DNA of 50,427 bases from Verrucomicrobiota bacterium (lineage in GTDB: Bacteria > Verrucomicrobiota > Verrucomicrobiia > Chthoniobacterales > JAFAMB01): positions 1 to 50,427 of the forward strand of contig JAFAZK010000323.1 of NCBI GenBank assembly GCA_019239825.1, read 5' to 3'. Within the stretch, counting starts at the first letter, position 1. Each line of letters begins with the position of its first letter. Positions 43,123 to 50,427 of the stretch are shown one piece after another. The notes below the pieces were generated by a model, which ran no database searches, had not been told where the DNA came from, and saw only the letters and a list, made by a program, of their open reading frames with translations. Position numbers and translations under genes: made by a program.

Positions 43123-43374
43123 ATGGCGCTAGATTCAGGTGAGGACAGGCAAAATGCGGTCAGACGTTAGGGAACACCTGCCTGAGTTTACAAAAAGCTT
43201 TCGATTATCTGCTTGTCCCAATACGGGGCGTTTAGCCGGTTCGATGATGCCGCTGATGGCTTCGATGGCTCCTTGGGTGATTGGGTGATGCGGCATTGGA
43301 GGTAACTCGCGATACCGTGTCACGGCTGACGGCAAGGTGCTTCCTGGCCCCGCCTCGTAGATATAGGAAATGGG

Positions 43375-44613
43375 CTATTTCGAATTCAAGATCGAGGTAA
43401 ACTGCTGTTGACCGTTAGTGACAGCAGAATCCACGTCAGAGCCGAACACCGCTTCTTGGAACATCGCCAACCACGGGCCGTTTTGGTCATTGAATAACTC
43501 GTTATATTTAACGGTGTAAGGGGTTTTACCGGCAGCCATCATCTTCGCGCAGACAAGATAGCGCGGGTCAACAGCACTCAGCTCATTTTCTCCAAGATCA
43601 GTCCGGATCGGCAAACTTCCGTGTTTGGCGAACTGCTGAATCTGGACATCATCTCCGAGACACCAGGTGATAAAACGCCAAGCTGCCTCAACATTTTTGG
43701 ATCCCTTCGGAATGCCAATGGAATCCCCACCGGCGAAGCTACTGGTCTGTCCACTTTGACCAAAGAGTGGAGCGACTCCGAAGTCGATATTGGGAAACTT
43801 TTCCTTCAAGACTCCAATGGCAAAGGCGCCCAGAAAACACATCCCGATCTTTCCGTTGGCGAAGGTCGAAAAAAAGTTAGTTCCGGTGTCGCTCTTAGCG
43901 CCCGCAGGCACCAGTTTTTCCTCCCAGAGCCTGCGGTAAAGATCCAGCGTGCTTTTGGTAGCCGGGTTATCGACTCCTGCCGTCTTACCGTCCTCGCTAA
44001 GAACATCACCATTGCTGGCCCAGATTAAAGGAAAAGCGGTAAAGACCATCGCACCAGCGGCGGAACCCGAAAAGTAGAACCCTTTTACCCCGTTACCCAA
44101 AGCCGTTATCTGTTTGGCGGCATTTTCAAACTCGACGAAATTGGTAGGCGGTTTCTCCGGGTCTAAATGCGCTTGCTTGAATAAGCCTTTGTTATAAACC
44201 AGTACGGAGGCTTCAGCACTAAATGGAACCGAGTATAGTTTGCCTTCCCATGTGCTCAGACGGATGTGCGAAGGGCTTAAATGAGCGAAGAAAGGCAAGG
44301 CCTTAGCGCGATCGGTGATATCGGTCATCTCTTCGGCCGCAGCGAAAGCCGGTACATAGATCAGATCGGTGGCAACGACATCGGGAGGAGAGCCGCCCGC
44401 GATGGCGGTAGCGAATTTCGTTACAAATTGAGCGGCAGGGATAACCGTAAGTTTTACTGTGTCTTCGCCGCGAGCGTTGTATGCTTTGACCAGGGGTTCG
44501 ACAAAGCCTTGGTCGGAATCGCGTACCCAGAAGGTGATAGAATCTTTGGCGTTACTGCTCAATGCAGCAAAGATGAGCAAAGACGTGTAGAGGGCGGACT
44601 GCAGTTTAAGCAT
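43375..44613 (-). CDS. Sugar ABC transporter substrate-binding protein
   Basis: A periplasmic solute-binding protein of the CUT1 type (family 1, MalE/UgpB-like), 412 residues, with a Sec signal (MLKLQSALYTSLLIFAALSS, cleavage near NA-KD) and no lipobox. Visible features are ITFWVRDSDQGFVEPLVKAY, GSPPDVVATDLIYVPAFA, YSVPFSAEASVLVYNKGLF and a C-terminal WRFITWCLGDDVQIQQFAKHGSLPIR, typical of the family. The start at 44613 overlaps the upstream GH127 gene by eight bases. It is the last gene of the operon, which is unusual as binding proteins are mostly first. The likely ligand is an arabino-oligosaccharide, inferred from the GH127 neighbour. Confidence 0.92.
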   Translation of the reverse strand: MLKLQSALYTSLLIFAALSSNAKDSITFWVRDSDQGFVEPLVKAYNARGEDTVKLTVIPAAQFVTKFATAIAGGSPPDVVATDLIYVPAFAAAEEMTDITDRAKALPFFAHLSPSHIRLSTWEGKLYSVPFSAEASVLVYNKGLFKQAHLDPEKPPTNFVEFENAAKQITALGNGVKGFYFSGSAAGAMVFTAFPLIWASNGDVLSEDGKTAGVDNPATKSTLDLYRRLWEEKLVPAGAKSDTGTNFFSTFANGKIGMCFLGAFAIGVLKEKFPNIDFGVAPLFGQSGQTSSFAGGDSIGIPKGSKNVEAAWRFITWCLGDDVQIQQFAKHGSLPIRTDLGENELSAVDPRYLVCAKMMAAGKTPYTVKYNELFNDQNGPWLAMFQEAVFGSDVDSAVTNGQQQFTSILNSK

Positions 44614-46480
44614 GGGTTTGTTCGGAGGTTGGGTTCTTGGTGGTGGACAACAGCTCGGGAAACTCAGCAATCCGAATCCGGGTACAGCCGTAAGGAACCA
44701 GATCGATCTGATGCTCTGGCCAACGAGACGTTAGTTCTATAGGCACTGGTGAAGCAGAGCCTCCGGCGGCCGTCCACTCCGGCAGGATACGTGCGACGAC
44801 CGGCACACGGATTGGGGCCGAAACTTGGCGGCCGGTCGCTTGCGCTTGAAAAGGAGGATCGCTAACAGGTTGGTAAATCGGCTCAAGCTGAGAAATGTTA
44901 CTAGTTTGGATACCAAAGTTCCAGGAACTGCGGGCACGTACTTCGAAGTCGCCAAACCCGGGAGTTTCGGGCAGACGGGACCAAATTTCTCCTGGGGTAT
45001 AAGCAAGCAATAGCGGCCCCAGGGCGATCGCAACCGCTCCTCGCGGACGCGTCAGGACTCGAGGAACAAACGGTAAATCGATTTCGATCTCGTCACCATC
45101 ACGCCAGGTTCGTTCCCAGCAGGCGAATCCTGGCTTGAGAACGGGATCGAGTTGGAAGCTGGTTTGGATAGCTGCAGAATCGCTCCAGCCCGGCAAGCGC
45201 AACCATAGCGCAAAATCGACCGATCTCTCCGCGGTCACCCGGTAGCGCACGGAAGCCGCAAACGGGTAGTCGGTTACTACCTGAATTTTTACCGGCACAC
45301 CGGCAATCGTTGTGGTTAATGTGTTGGGAGCAATCGTCGCTGCGATCAGACGGTTGCCTTGCCAAAACCAAAGGGAGCGAACTAACTTGGGCCAGCCTTG
45401 ATGCAGATTAGCCGTACAACAGCCGAAGTGCGGTTCTAGTCCGAAGATGTTGGCGTTATCGGAAGAATAGGTCCAGTTTCGCCGATCGATCGTACAAGCA
45501 ATCTGATTGATCTGTTGGTGGTATTGGTGAGTCCGGAGATCGGCGCTTAGATGCGCGGCTAACATGTTGTAGGCCACCGACTCGAGACGGTCGAGCCATT
45601 CGGGCCGGCGGAAAACGCGAAAACCTTCCGCTAGCGAATGCAGAAACTCGACGACCGCGCACAACTCCACGCCGTGCTCCGGCGCATTACCGGCTAGCCA
45701 TTCGTCACCTGAAAACATGCCGGTAGCCAGGCCATGAAAAGCATCGAGTTGCGCCAGGGCAGCAGCAAACCGTTCGCCGGCGGACTGTTGGCCGAGTTCC
45801 GCTTGCGCTACGAAATGCCGAAAGCTCATAGCCACATTCACTACGTGGGTGAAATGGTTGAATTCCTGCGCCGGCTCCGTAATGAGGTCACGGGTGAGAT
45901 AAGATTCCCAATCCAGTGATTGTTTGAGCAGTTTAGCGGCAACGTCGCTATAATCGGCGCCGGGTCGACGGCGAGCGAGCCACTGGATCGTCTGCACGTT
46001 TTCGGCTGCGCGCGCCTGGCCCCAATCGCGCAGTGGCCGGGAATCGATCACAGAACGCTGGTACGCGAAATATCGTTCAAGAAAATCAAGTACGCTGGTA
46101 TCGCCCGTTGCATCGAAATACTGAGTGAGCGCTTTCGCTGCAACCATTCGCGGCCACCAATCTACATTCGATGCCGGCCCAAAGAAGCCGTCGCTGGTTT
46201 GGCTGTCCAGAATAGCTTTCACCCAAACCTTGGCTTTGACGATTAGCGCCGGCGCGCTCAAGGTGAAGGCCAGAGGTATCAAGCCGTCGAGATAGTAAGG
46301 CCCTCGTTCCCAGTCTTCTCCTTTACCACCCCGCCAGGCACTCTCTGGCCCAACATCAGACCAAATCTCTTCCAAGTGACCAGTAAGACCCTGGGCCTGG
46401 GAGCGCAGTTGATTCATTAACCAACCCTCGGGGGCAATTGTCCCGATCGGAAAAGTTTCAAGTCGTGTAGATGGATCCAT
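44606..46480 (-). CDS. GH127 (DUF1680) beta-L-arabinofuranosidase-like enzyme
   Basis: A 624-residue glycoside hydrolase with the (alpha/alpha)6 barrel of DUF1680. GH127 founders release L-arabinofuranose from short beta-arabinosides using a cysteine nucleophile beside a zinc site. The cysteine pair is FGCCTANLHQGWPKL (Cys354-355), Glu272 and Cys274 in GVELCAVVEFL are the other expected zinc ligands, and GDEWLAG (Glu260) may be the acid/base. No signal peptide is seen, so it should work in the cytoplasm on imported oligosaccharides. It lies 6 bases after one permease and overlaps the binding protein by 8, in a tight operon. Confidence 0.92.
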   Translation of the reverse strand: MDPSTRLETFPIGTIAPEGWLMNQLRSQAQGLTGHLEEIWSDVGPESAWRGGKGEDWERGPYYLDGLIPLAFTLSAPALIVKAKVWVKAILDSQTSDGFFGPASNVDWWPRMVAAKALTQYFDATGDTSVLDFLERYFAYQRSVIDSRPLRDWGQARAAENVQTIQWLARRRPGADYSDVAAKLLKQSLDWESYLTRDLITEPAQEFNHFTHVVNVAMSFRHFVAQAELGQQSAGERFAAALAQLDAFHGLATGMFSGDEWLAGNAPEHGVELCAVVEFLHSLAEGFRVFRRPEWLDRLESVAYNMLAAHLSADLRTHQYHQQINQIACTIDRRNWTYSSDNANIFGLEPHFGCCTANLHQGWPKLVRSLWFWQGNRLIAATIAPNTLTTTIAGVPVKIQVVTDYPFAASVRYRVTAERSVDFALWLRLPGWSDSAAIQTSFQLDPVLKPGFACWERTWRDGDEIEIDLPFVPRVLTRPRGAVAIALGPLLLAYTPGEIWSRLPETPGFGDFEVRARSSWNFGIQTSNISQLEPIYQPVSDPPFQAQATGRQVSAPIRVPVVARILPEWTAAGGSASPVPIELTSRWPEHQIDLVPYGCTRIRIAEFPELLSTTKNPTSEQTHA

Positions 46481-46486
46481 AGGAAA

Positions 46487-47329
46487 TTATTTCACTGCGC
46501 CGCTCACCAGCCCACTGACGTAGTAGCGCTGTAAGATCAAAAAAAGGATCGCACAGGGCAGAACGGTGATGGTTATCCCTGCCTGTAACAAACCCCAGTC
46601 AACCGAGCCCAGATATCCGCTCTGCGCGTTCAAAAGCATGACCGGGAGAGTGAACTTGTCGGAATCGGTCAAAAAAATCAGGGCCGCCAGGAACTCATTC
46701 CAGGAAGCTAGAAAAGCAAACAGGGCTACACTCACTACCCCGGGAAGTGCGATGGGCAGAAAGACCCGCACCAGCATGCGCCAAGAGTTGCAGCCGTCGA
46801 TCGCCGCCGCGTCATCCAACTCGTGCGGGATCACATCAAACGAGTTGCGTAACATAAAAATAGAGAACGGTAGTTGGAAAGTAGTGTTGACTAACGCTAG
46901 ACCGACGAGTGAGTTCTGCAGATGTAGTATCCGTAAAACTAGAAAAAGCGGCGTTAAAATGGATTGAAACGGGATCATCAGGGTGACCAACAGCAGAAGA
47001 AAAACAGTTCCCTTAAACGGAACGCGGAACCGAGAGAAACCGTATCCGGCCAGCGTGCTCAATATCACTACTCCACCTACGGTTAAGCCGGCTACCGTCA
47101 GGCTGTTCCCAAAGTAGTGAAACATCCCATCTCCGTAGTTCAGCAAGGCGACATAGTTCTCAGGGGAAAGCTTGCTGGGCCATACGGTGGGCGGGGCAGC
47201 GTTGGCTTCGTTCGGAGTTTTCCAGGAGGTCAGCAGGGACCAAATCATCGGGGTTAGGAAGAGCACAGCGATCCCCGAACAAATCAGGTACCAGAGTAGG
47301 CGTTGCCGAAAAATTCGTGAGCTTACCAT
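46487..47329 (-). CDS. Carbohydrate ABC transporter permease (MalG-like)
   Basis: Inner-membrane permease of a CUT1 importer, 280 residues with six spans. The EAA-type loop that docks the ATPase is ELDDAAAIDGCNSWRMLVRVFLPIALPGV; an N-terminal GNSLTVAGLTVGGVVILSTLAGYGFSR and the end QRYYVSGLVSGAVK are typical of the MalG branch. It pairs with the MalF-like gene three bases upstream and precedes GH127 by six bases. No ATPase gene is in the operon, so a shared MsmK/MalK-type ATPase encoded elsewhere must power it. Confidence 0.95.
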   Translation of the reverse strand: MVSSRIFRQRLLWYLICSGIAVLFLTPMIWSLLTSWKTPNEANAAPPTVWPSKLSPENYVALLNYGDGMFHYFGNSLTVAGLTVGGVVILSTLAGYGFSRFRVPFKGTVFLLLLVTLMIPFQSILTPLFLVLRILHLQNSLVGLALVNTTFQLPFSIFMLRNSFDVIPHELDDAAAIDGCNSWRMLVRVFLPIALPGVVSVALFAFLASWNEFLAALIFLTDSDKFTLPVMLLNAQSGYLGSVDWGLLQAGITITVLPCAILFLILQRYYVSGLVSGAVK

Positions 47330-47332
47330 AGG

Positions 47333-48283
47333 TCAATCCGAGGTCCGGCGGAGGAAGAAAAATTGACAAGCGCTCAGGAAAGTTAGCCCTGCCATCAAAA
47401 CCAGGGACATGGCTGCTCCGTATCCCAATTTGAAGTAAGTAAAGGATGCGCGGTAAATCCAGTAAACTATCGTGACGGTGGAATTATGCGGTCCGCCGCC
47501 GGTCATTATATAGAATTGGTCGAACGCCAGGAAAGAACCGACCACCGACATAAGCAAGGCGAGCGCTAAAGTCGGCCGGAGCAACGGAAACGTGATTCTC
47601 ACTTGCTGTTTCCACCAGTTGGCTCCATCGATCCGCGCTGCTTCGTAAAGTTCAGGCGGTATCGCCTGCATACCGACTAACAGCAACACCATCGTAAACC
47701 CGACCGTTTTCCATACTACCATCGCGACAACGGCTAGGAACGCAGTATCACCATTGGCCAAGGCCGGTTCACGTAACAGATTGAAGGTTACCAAAAACTG
47801 ATTCAGTGGTCCCACCTGATCATTCAGCAACCAGACCCAAAGCAAGCTGGCCGTTCCTAAGCCTATGACCACCGGTAAAAAATAGATCGTCCGGAAAAGA
47901 TTGGTTCCGGGCAACTTGGAATTAACCAACAGCGCTAGAACGTAAGCCGGCAGAAAAATGGCCGGGGTAACAATAATGGTATAACGAGCAGTAAACCAGA
48001 AGCTTTCCCAGAAGGTATGATCCGAAAACAGAGCTAGGAAGTTATCCCAGCCGCGAAAAGTCGGTTGACCCAGGAGGGGCCAGTCGTGCAAGGACATCCA
48101 GATCAGCAAACCAAGCGGGCAAAAGAAGAAGATGCCGACCACCAAAAAAGCAGGAGCAATGTAACCGTATCCGACCAAGTCTTTGCGCCGGTAATTCGCG
48201 ATCGCGCGGCGCCGCGGTTTTCCCGACTTCACCGTCGATGGGTTGGCTGGCGAATGGCCGGCCGATATTGCTGGCACTTTCAT
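47333..48283 (-). CDS. Carbohydrate ABC transporter permease (MalF/UgpA-like)
   Basis: Second permease of the CUT1 importer, 316 residues with six spans after a basic N-terminus (KPRRRAIANYRRKD). The EAA loop is ELYEAARIDGANWWKQQVRITFPLLRP. YIAPAFLVVGIFFFCPLGLLIWMSLHDW and the QFYIMTGGGPHNSTVTIVYWIY segment are family hallmarks. It overlaps the lacI stop by four bases and is followed three bases later by the MalG-like gene, so all should be translated from one message. Confidence 0.95.
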   Translation of the reverse strand: MKVPAISAGHSPANPSTVKSGKPRRRAIANYRRKDLVGYGYIAPAFLVVGIFFFCPLGLLIWMSLHDWPLLGQPTFRGWDNFLALFSDHTFWESFWFTARYTIIVTPAIFLPAYVLALLVNSKLPGTNLFRTIYFLPVVIGLGTASLLWVWLLNDQVGPLNQFLVTFNLLREPALANGDTAFLAVVAMVVWKTVGFTMVLLLVGMQAIPPELYEAARIDGANWWKQQVRITFPLLRPTLALALLMSVVGSFLAFDQFYIMTGGGPHNSTVTIVYWIYRASFTYFKLGYGAAMSLVLMAGLTFLSACQFFFLRRTSD

Positions 48284-49350
48284 CTTTTGTCGGTATCGCC
48301 GGTAGCTCGACTAAAACTGCCGCAAGAGGCTCGGACGATCAGTCGAGGTGGCACTAGAATCGTTTCCGCGGGCTTCTGCCCATCAATCAAACCAATCAAT
48401 ATTTTTCCGGCTTGGCCTCCCAGCTCCTGCAGGTTCATGTCGACCGTTGTCAGGGGTGGACGCGTTGCGGCCGCGATGATTTCCCAGTTATCATAACCGA
48501 CGATAGCGACTTGGTTTGGTACTGAGATGCCAGCCTCGCGCAGGGCGTCCGCGCATCCCCTGGCAATCTGGTCGCTGCCGCAGAACACCGCATCGAAACG
48601 AGCGCGAACGCGCAGCAGCTTGGCGACAGCCACATGACCCCAGTTCTCCGACCATGCGCCCATCAGCACCGAGCGAGCCGGCAAAGGAAGCCGTGCGGCC
48701 CGCATCGCTTGGCGAAATCCTTCGGCTCGTTGGCGGACAGCCAGAAAACTGTCGGGCCCGGTAACATGGACAATTCGCTGTCGACCTGTCTGGATCAGGT
48801 GCTCGGTCGCTAACTTACCGCCCGATTGATCGTCCGGTAGGATCTGCCAACTGTGTTGGTGAGAAGTTTGCGCGTAAGCATAAACCACCGGAACCCGCGT
48901 CCGGTCAGCTGCGATTGGCGGACGTGGATCCGTTCGTCGGGAAGTAATAATGATGCCGTCCACACGCTTGGCCAACAAAGCTTCCAAATGGCGGCGTTCA
49001 AGCTCCGGGTCATCAGCCGCGTTACATAGAAAAACGGAGATATTTGCTTCCTTGAGGGCATGTTCGATCCCGGCCAGCACCGGGATACTGAATCGACCGA
49101 AACTGTCCGTCGAAATTAGGCCGATGGTAAAGGTGCGCCGACGATGCAAGCTGAGCGCCCATTCATTGGGCCGGAAACCGAGTTCACTGGCAACAGTTTG
49201 GACGCGGAGACGGGTTTCGGCCCGGAGTTTACCGGAGCCATTGAGCGCTTTCGAAGCGGTACCAAGGCTCACCTGAGCCAAGCGAGCCACATCCCGGATC
49301 GTGGGAGGCCGATCATCGGGAGGATGCTGTTCAGTGGTAAGGGAAGCCAT
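48280..49350 (-). CDS. LacI family transcriptional regulator
   Basis: A 356-residue LacI/PurR-type repressor: helix-turn-helix and hinge TIRDVARLAQVSLGTASKALNGSGKL (residues about 17-42), hinge helix through GFRPNEWALSL, then a periplasmic-binding-like sensor domain (FTIGLISTDSFGRFSIPVLAGIEHAL; GFRQAMRAARLPL; AIVGYDNWEIIAAATRPPLTTV). The start at 49350 gives a short lead-in; an ATG at 49374 is possible. It is first in the operon and overlaps the next gene by four bases, so it should be autoregulated. A perfect 22-bp palindrome lies 41 bases upstream of the start. Confidence 0.95.
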   Translation of the reverse strand: MASLTTEQHPPDDRPPTIRDVARLAQVSLGTASKALNGSGKLRAETRLRVQTVASELGFRPNEWALSLHRRRTFTIGLISTDSFGRFSIPVLAGIEHALKEANISVFLCNAADDPELERRHLEALLAKRVDGIIITSRRTDPRPPIAADRTRVPVVYAYAQTSHQHSWQILPDDQSGGKLATEHLIQTGRQRIVHVTGPDSFLAVRQRAEGFRQAMRAARLPLPARSVLMGAWSENWGHVAVAKLLRVRARFDAVFCGSDQIARGCADALREAGISVPNQVAIVGYDNWEIIAAATRPPLTTVDMNLQELGGQAGKILIGLIDGQKPAETILVPPRLIVRASCGSFSRATGDTDKR

Positions 49351-49390
49351 GCGGGGGATGAGAACCGGATACAAGGCCCAAAGCCGTTGG

Positions 49391-49412
49391 TCAAGGAAAA
49401 GCTTTTCCTTGA
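49391..49412. promoter_or_regulatory. Probable LacI-family operator, perfect 22-bp palindrome
   Basis: The 22 bases are a perfect palindrome with half-site TCAAGGAAAAG and its inverse CTTTTCCTTGA, with a central GC step. LacI-family operators are usually palindromes with a central CG or GC. It lies 41 bases before the lacI start codon, where it could block the operon promoter. Confidence 0.8.
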
Positions 49413-49476
49413 TAACAGCGACACGGACTTAAATAGAGGGGACCCCCAGACTTAGCGAGAGAATTGGGCGCCACCT

Positions 49477-49642
49477 GTTTAAGCCGCAAACGGTACTCTT
49501 GCGCTGGAGAAGCCTCCACGGTGACCGGGAGTAAGCCTGGCGAAGCCAGCAATTTAAAGGAGTGGTCTTAGGCGAACCTGGGTGCGTCCTAGGAGAAAGA
49601 GTAAGGAGACACTGCTTTGGGGCTCAACGGGAGAAAAACTTT
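49477..49642 (+). ncRNA. Candidate structured RNA, copy 2 (possibly solo HEARO/omega RNA)
   Basis: About 166 bases in the same orientation as 42594-42757, with the same conserved blocks (GTTTAAGCCGCA, ACGGTACTCTTGCGCTG, TTTAAAGGAGTGG, CCTGGGTGCG). Stem CTGGC-GAA-GCCAG and stem CCTGGG-CCTAGG with a G-U pair are retained while the loops changed, as a folded RNA would allow. The upstream 20 bases (GAGAGAATTGGGCGCCACCT) are unlike those of copy 1. The copies flank the lacI-permease-GH127-binding protein operon. Confidence 0.5.
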
Positions 49643-49802
49643 CTGCAAGGAAGCCGATTAAAGGCAAAGGGTCGGCAAAAACCGGTTACCAATCGCGAGG
49701 AGTGTTAGCGCGCGATCCTGACCTACGATTCAAATGCCCGGAATGTTTCCAGGAGCATGTGTTCACCGGAACACTCATATGGAGAGTTGAGATTTCAGTC
49801 GT

Positions 49803-49973
49803 GGCAGCGAGGCGGAACGCATCTTTCTCACAAACATCCCGATGCGGCGTCTGGCACATCCGGACGAGATCGCGGCGGCTATTGCCTTCATGCTGTCGGA
49901 AGACGCCAGCTACGTCACGGGTCGGACGTTGTTTGTCGACGGCGGTGGCTCCATCGGAAAAGCTGCGATATGA
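49803..49973 (+). pseudogene. C-terminal remnant of a short-chain dehydrogenase
   Basis: A frame reads [20 protein letters not shown], then [19 protein letters not shown] and ends at TGA. This is the universal C-terminal end of SDR enzymes such as FabG (IPxxRxGxPEEIAxAVAFLxSDxASYVTGxxLxVDGGxS). The Rossmann start, Ser-Tyr-Lys site and first 190 residues are absent, so it is a 5'-truncated remnant. Confidence 0.85.
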
Positions 49974-50269
49974 TTGGGGTCGCGCGGCGCAGTATGCCCA
50001 TTCGACGGTCGTACAACTTGGTAGTCCTACGCATGATCAGCGCTCCCCGAGAGACTAATATCGTGTTGACGCCCGCGCGCATTCGTGGGCCGAGATGCCG
50101 CACCCTATCCGGCTCATATGTTTTTGATGATTGCGGCCAGTCGTTCGAAACATTTTGGAATGGGAGTTCGACAATAGAGTGTCCTGCTCAGCTGTTAATA
50201 AACGAATCCGCTCCACATCCTCGCGAAGCACAACTTGCTGCCGCCGATGATATGCGAAATAGTCTTTCC

Positions 50270-50427
50270 CTAGATCTGACCTTCGATAGCTGGCTTATCT
50301 ATCACCGACCATACGCGCCAAATCTTCTCTCTTTTAAATTCGTAGAATACGTTCTCAGTAAAGGAAATCCTCTTCCCGTTCACATTAAGGCCAAGGAACT
50401 TCCCCTTCGGACAGCAGTCGAAGACTA
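50270..50427 (-). CDS. SnoaL-like ester cyclase, 3' end only
   Basis: The last 52 codons of a minus-strand gene that runs off the window. The sequence reads CPKGKFLGLNVNGKRISFTE, then NVFYEFKREKIWRVWSVIDK and ends PAIEGQI at a TAG. This is the C-terminal half of a SnoaL-like/ester cyclase domain (GxFxGxxPTGKxVxF ... GKIxxxWxVID). Members act on polyketides or are of unknown use. The N-terminus is outside the window. Confidence 0.75.
   Translation of the reverse strand, partial: VFDCCPKGKFLGLNVNGKRISFTENVFYEFKREKIWRVWSVIDKPAIEGQI

Noticed and set aside
43135-43335. A 66-residue minus-strand frame before the binding-protein gene's 3' end
   Set aside because: No ribosome binding site, no recognisable sequence pattern, and composition unlike neighbours.
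49582-50058. A 158-residue plus-strand frame with a CPEC motif
   Set aside because: It crosses the RNA-like repeat and the SDR remnant in another frame; the CPEC is not paired with a second zinc half.
1-50427. tRNA or rRNA genes
   Set aside because: No T-loop (GGTTCRANYCC) with acceptor pairing, and no rRNA-like sequence, was found on either strand by eye.

Overview
The window looks like chromosomal DNA of a Gram-negative, diderm soil-type bacterium. It carries lpxD (lipid A synthesis), a class A penicillin-binding protein and Sec signal peptides, with mid-50s GC by eye. The gene mix is a SecA of about 1000 residues with a long insertion, EVE, bifunctional nuclease, biosynthetic SpeA, DUF2237, DUF4260 and a GH127 locus. 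Together with repeat-crowded intergenic DNA this best fits Verrucomicrobiota (Chthoniobacterales or Udaeobacter-like). That assignment rests on memory of gene content, not on a search.

Layout. 0.4-8.1 kb, minus strand: ridA-pyrE-secA, then two tandem lpxD paralogues and a membrane-anchored unknown. 8.4-13.6 kb: EVE protein (minus), then a plus-strand run tmk-holB-sixA-pgl and a tightly overlapping set of UreF-like gene, clpS and DUF2017-like gene. 14-20 kb: bifunctional nuclease, speA, then trmD-pbp1A on the minus strand. 20-32 kb is accessory: UPF0303, a Tat-type intradiol dioxygenase, unknown secreted proteins, DUF4260, two alpha/beta hydrolases, an EamA exporter, an AlkZ-like winged-helix protein, a small-molecule kinase-like protein and DUF2237. 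32-41.4 kb: MscS-type channel, DUF4239, lipoprotein hydrolase, a divergent TetR/DUF1772 pair and a DHA2 MFS exporter. 41.4-43.4 kb is a decay zone of gene remnants. 43.4-49.4 kb is a compact minus-strand sugar operon: lacI, two ABC permeases, a GH127 beta-L-arabinofuranosidase-like enzyme and a binding protein. The window ends with an SDR remnant and a truncated SnoaL-like gene.

Two things stand out. First, almost every intergenic gap holds a nested ('onion') palindrome. The outer arms are low-complexity words that differ from locus to locus, the middle arms belong to a few dispersed families, and there is an inner hairpin. One of these contains a 270-bp element whose arms are interlocked so that two hairpins have loops complementary to each other. 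Second, the sugar operon is bounded by two direct copies of a ~165-nt conserved sequence. Each copy is preceded by unrelated sequence and has the features of a structured RNA. I suspect, without being able to check, a solo HEARO/IscB-type omega RNA.

Intergenic stretches with nothing recognised beyond what is listed: 1-299, 34546-34793, 39047-39189, 41368-41638 and 49974-50269.
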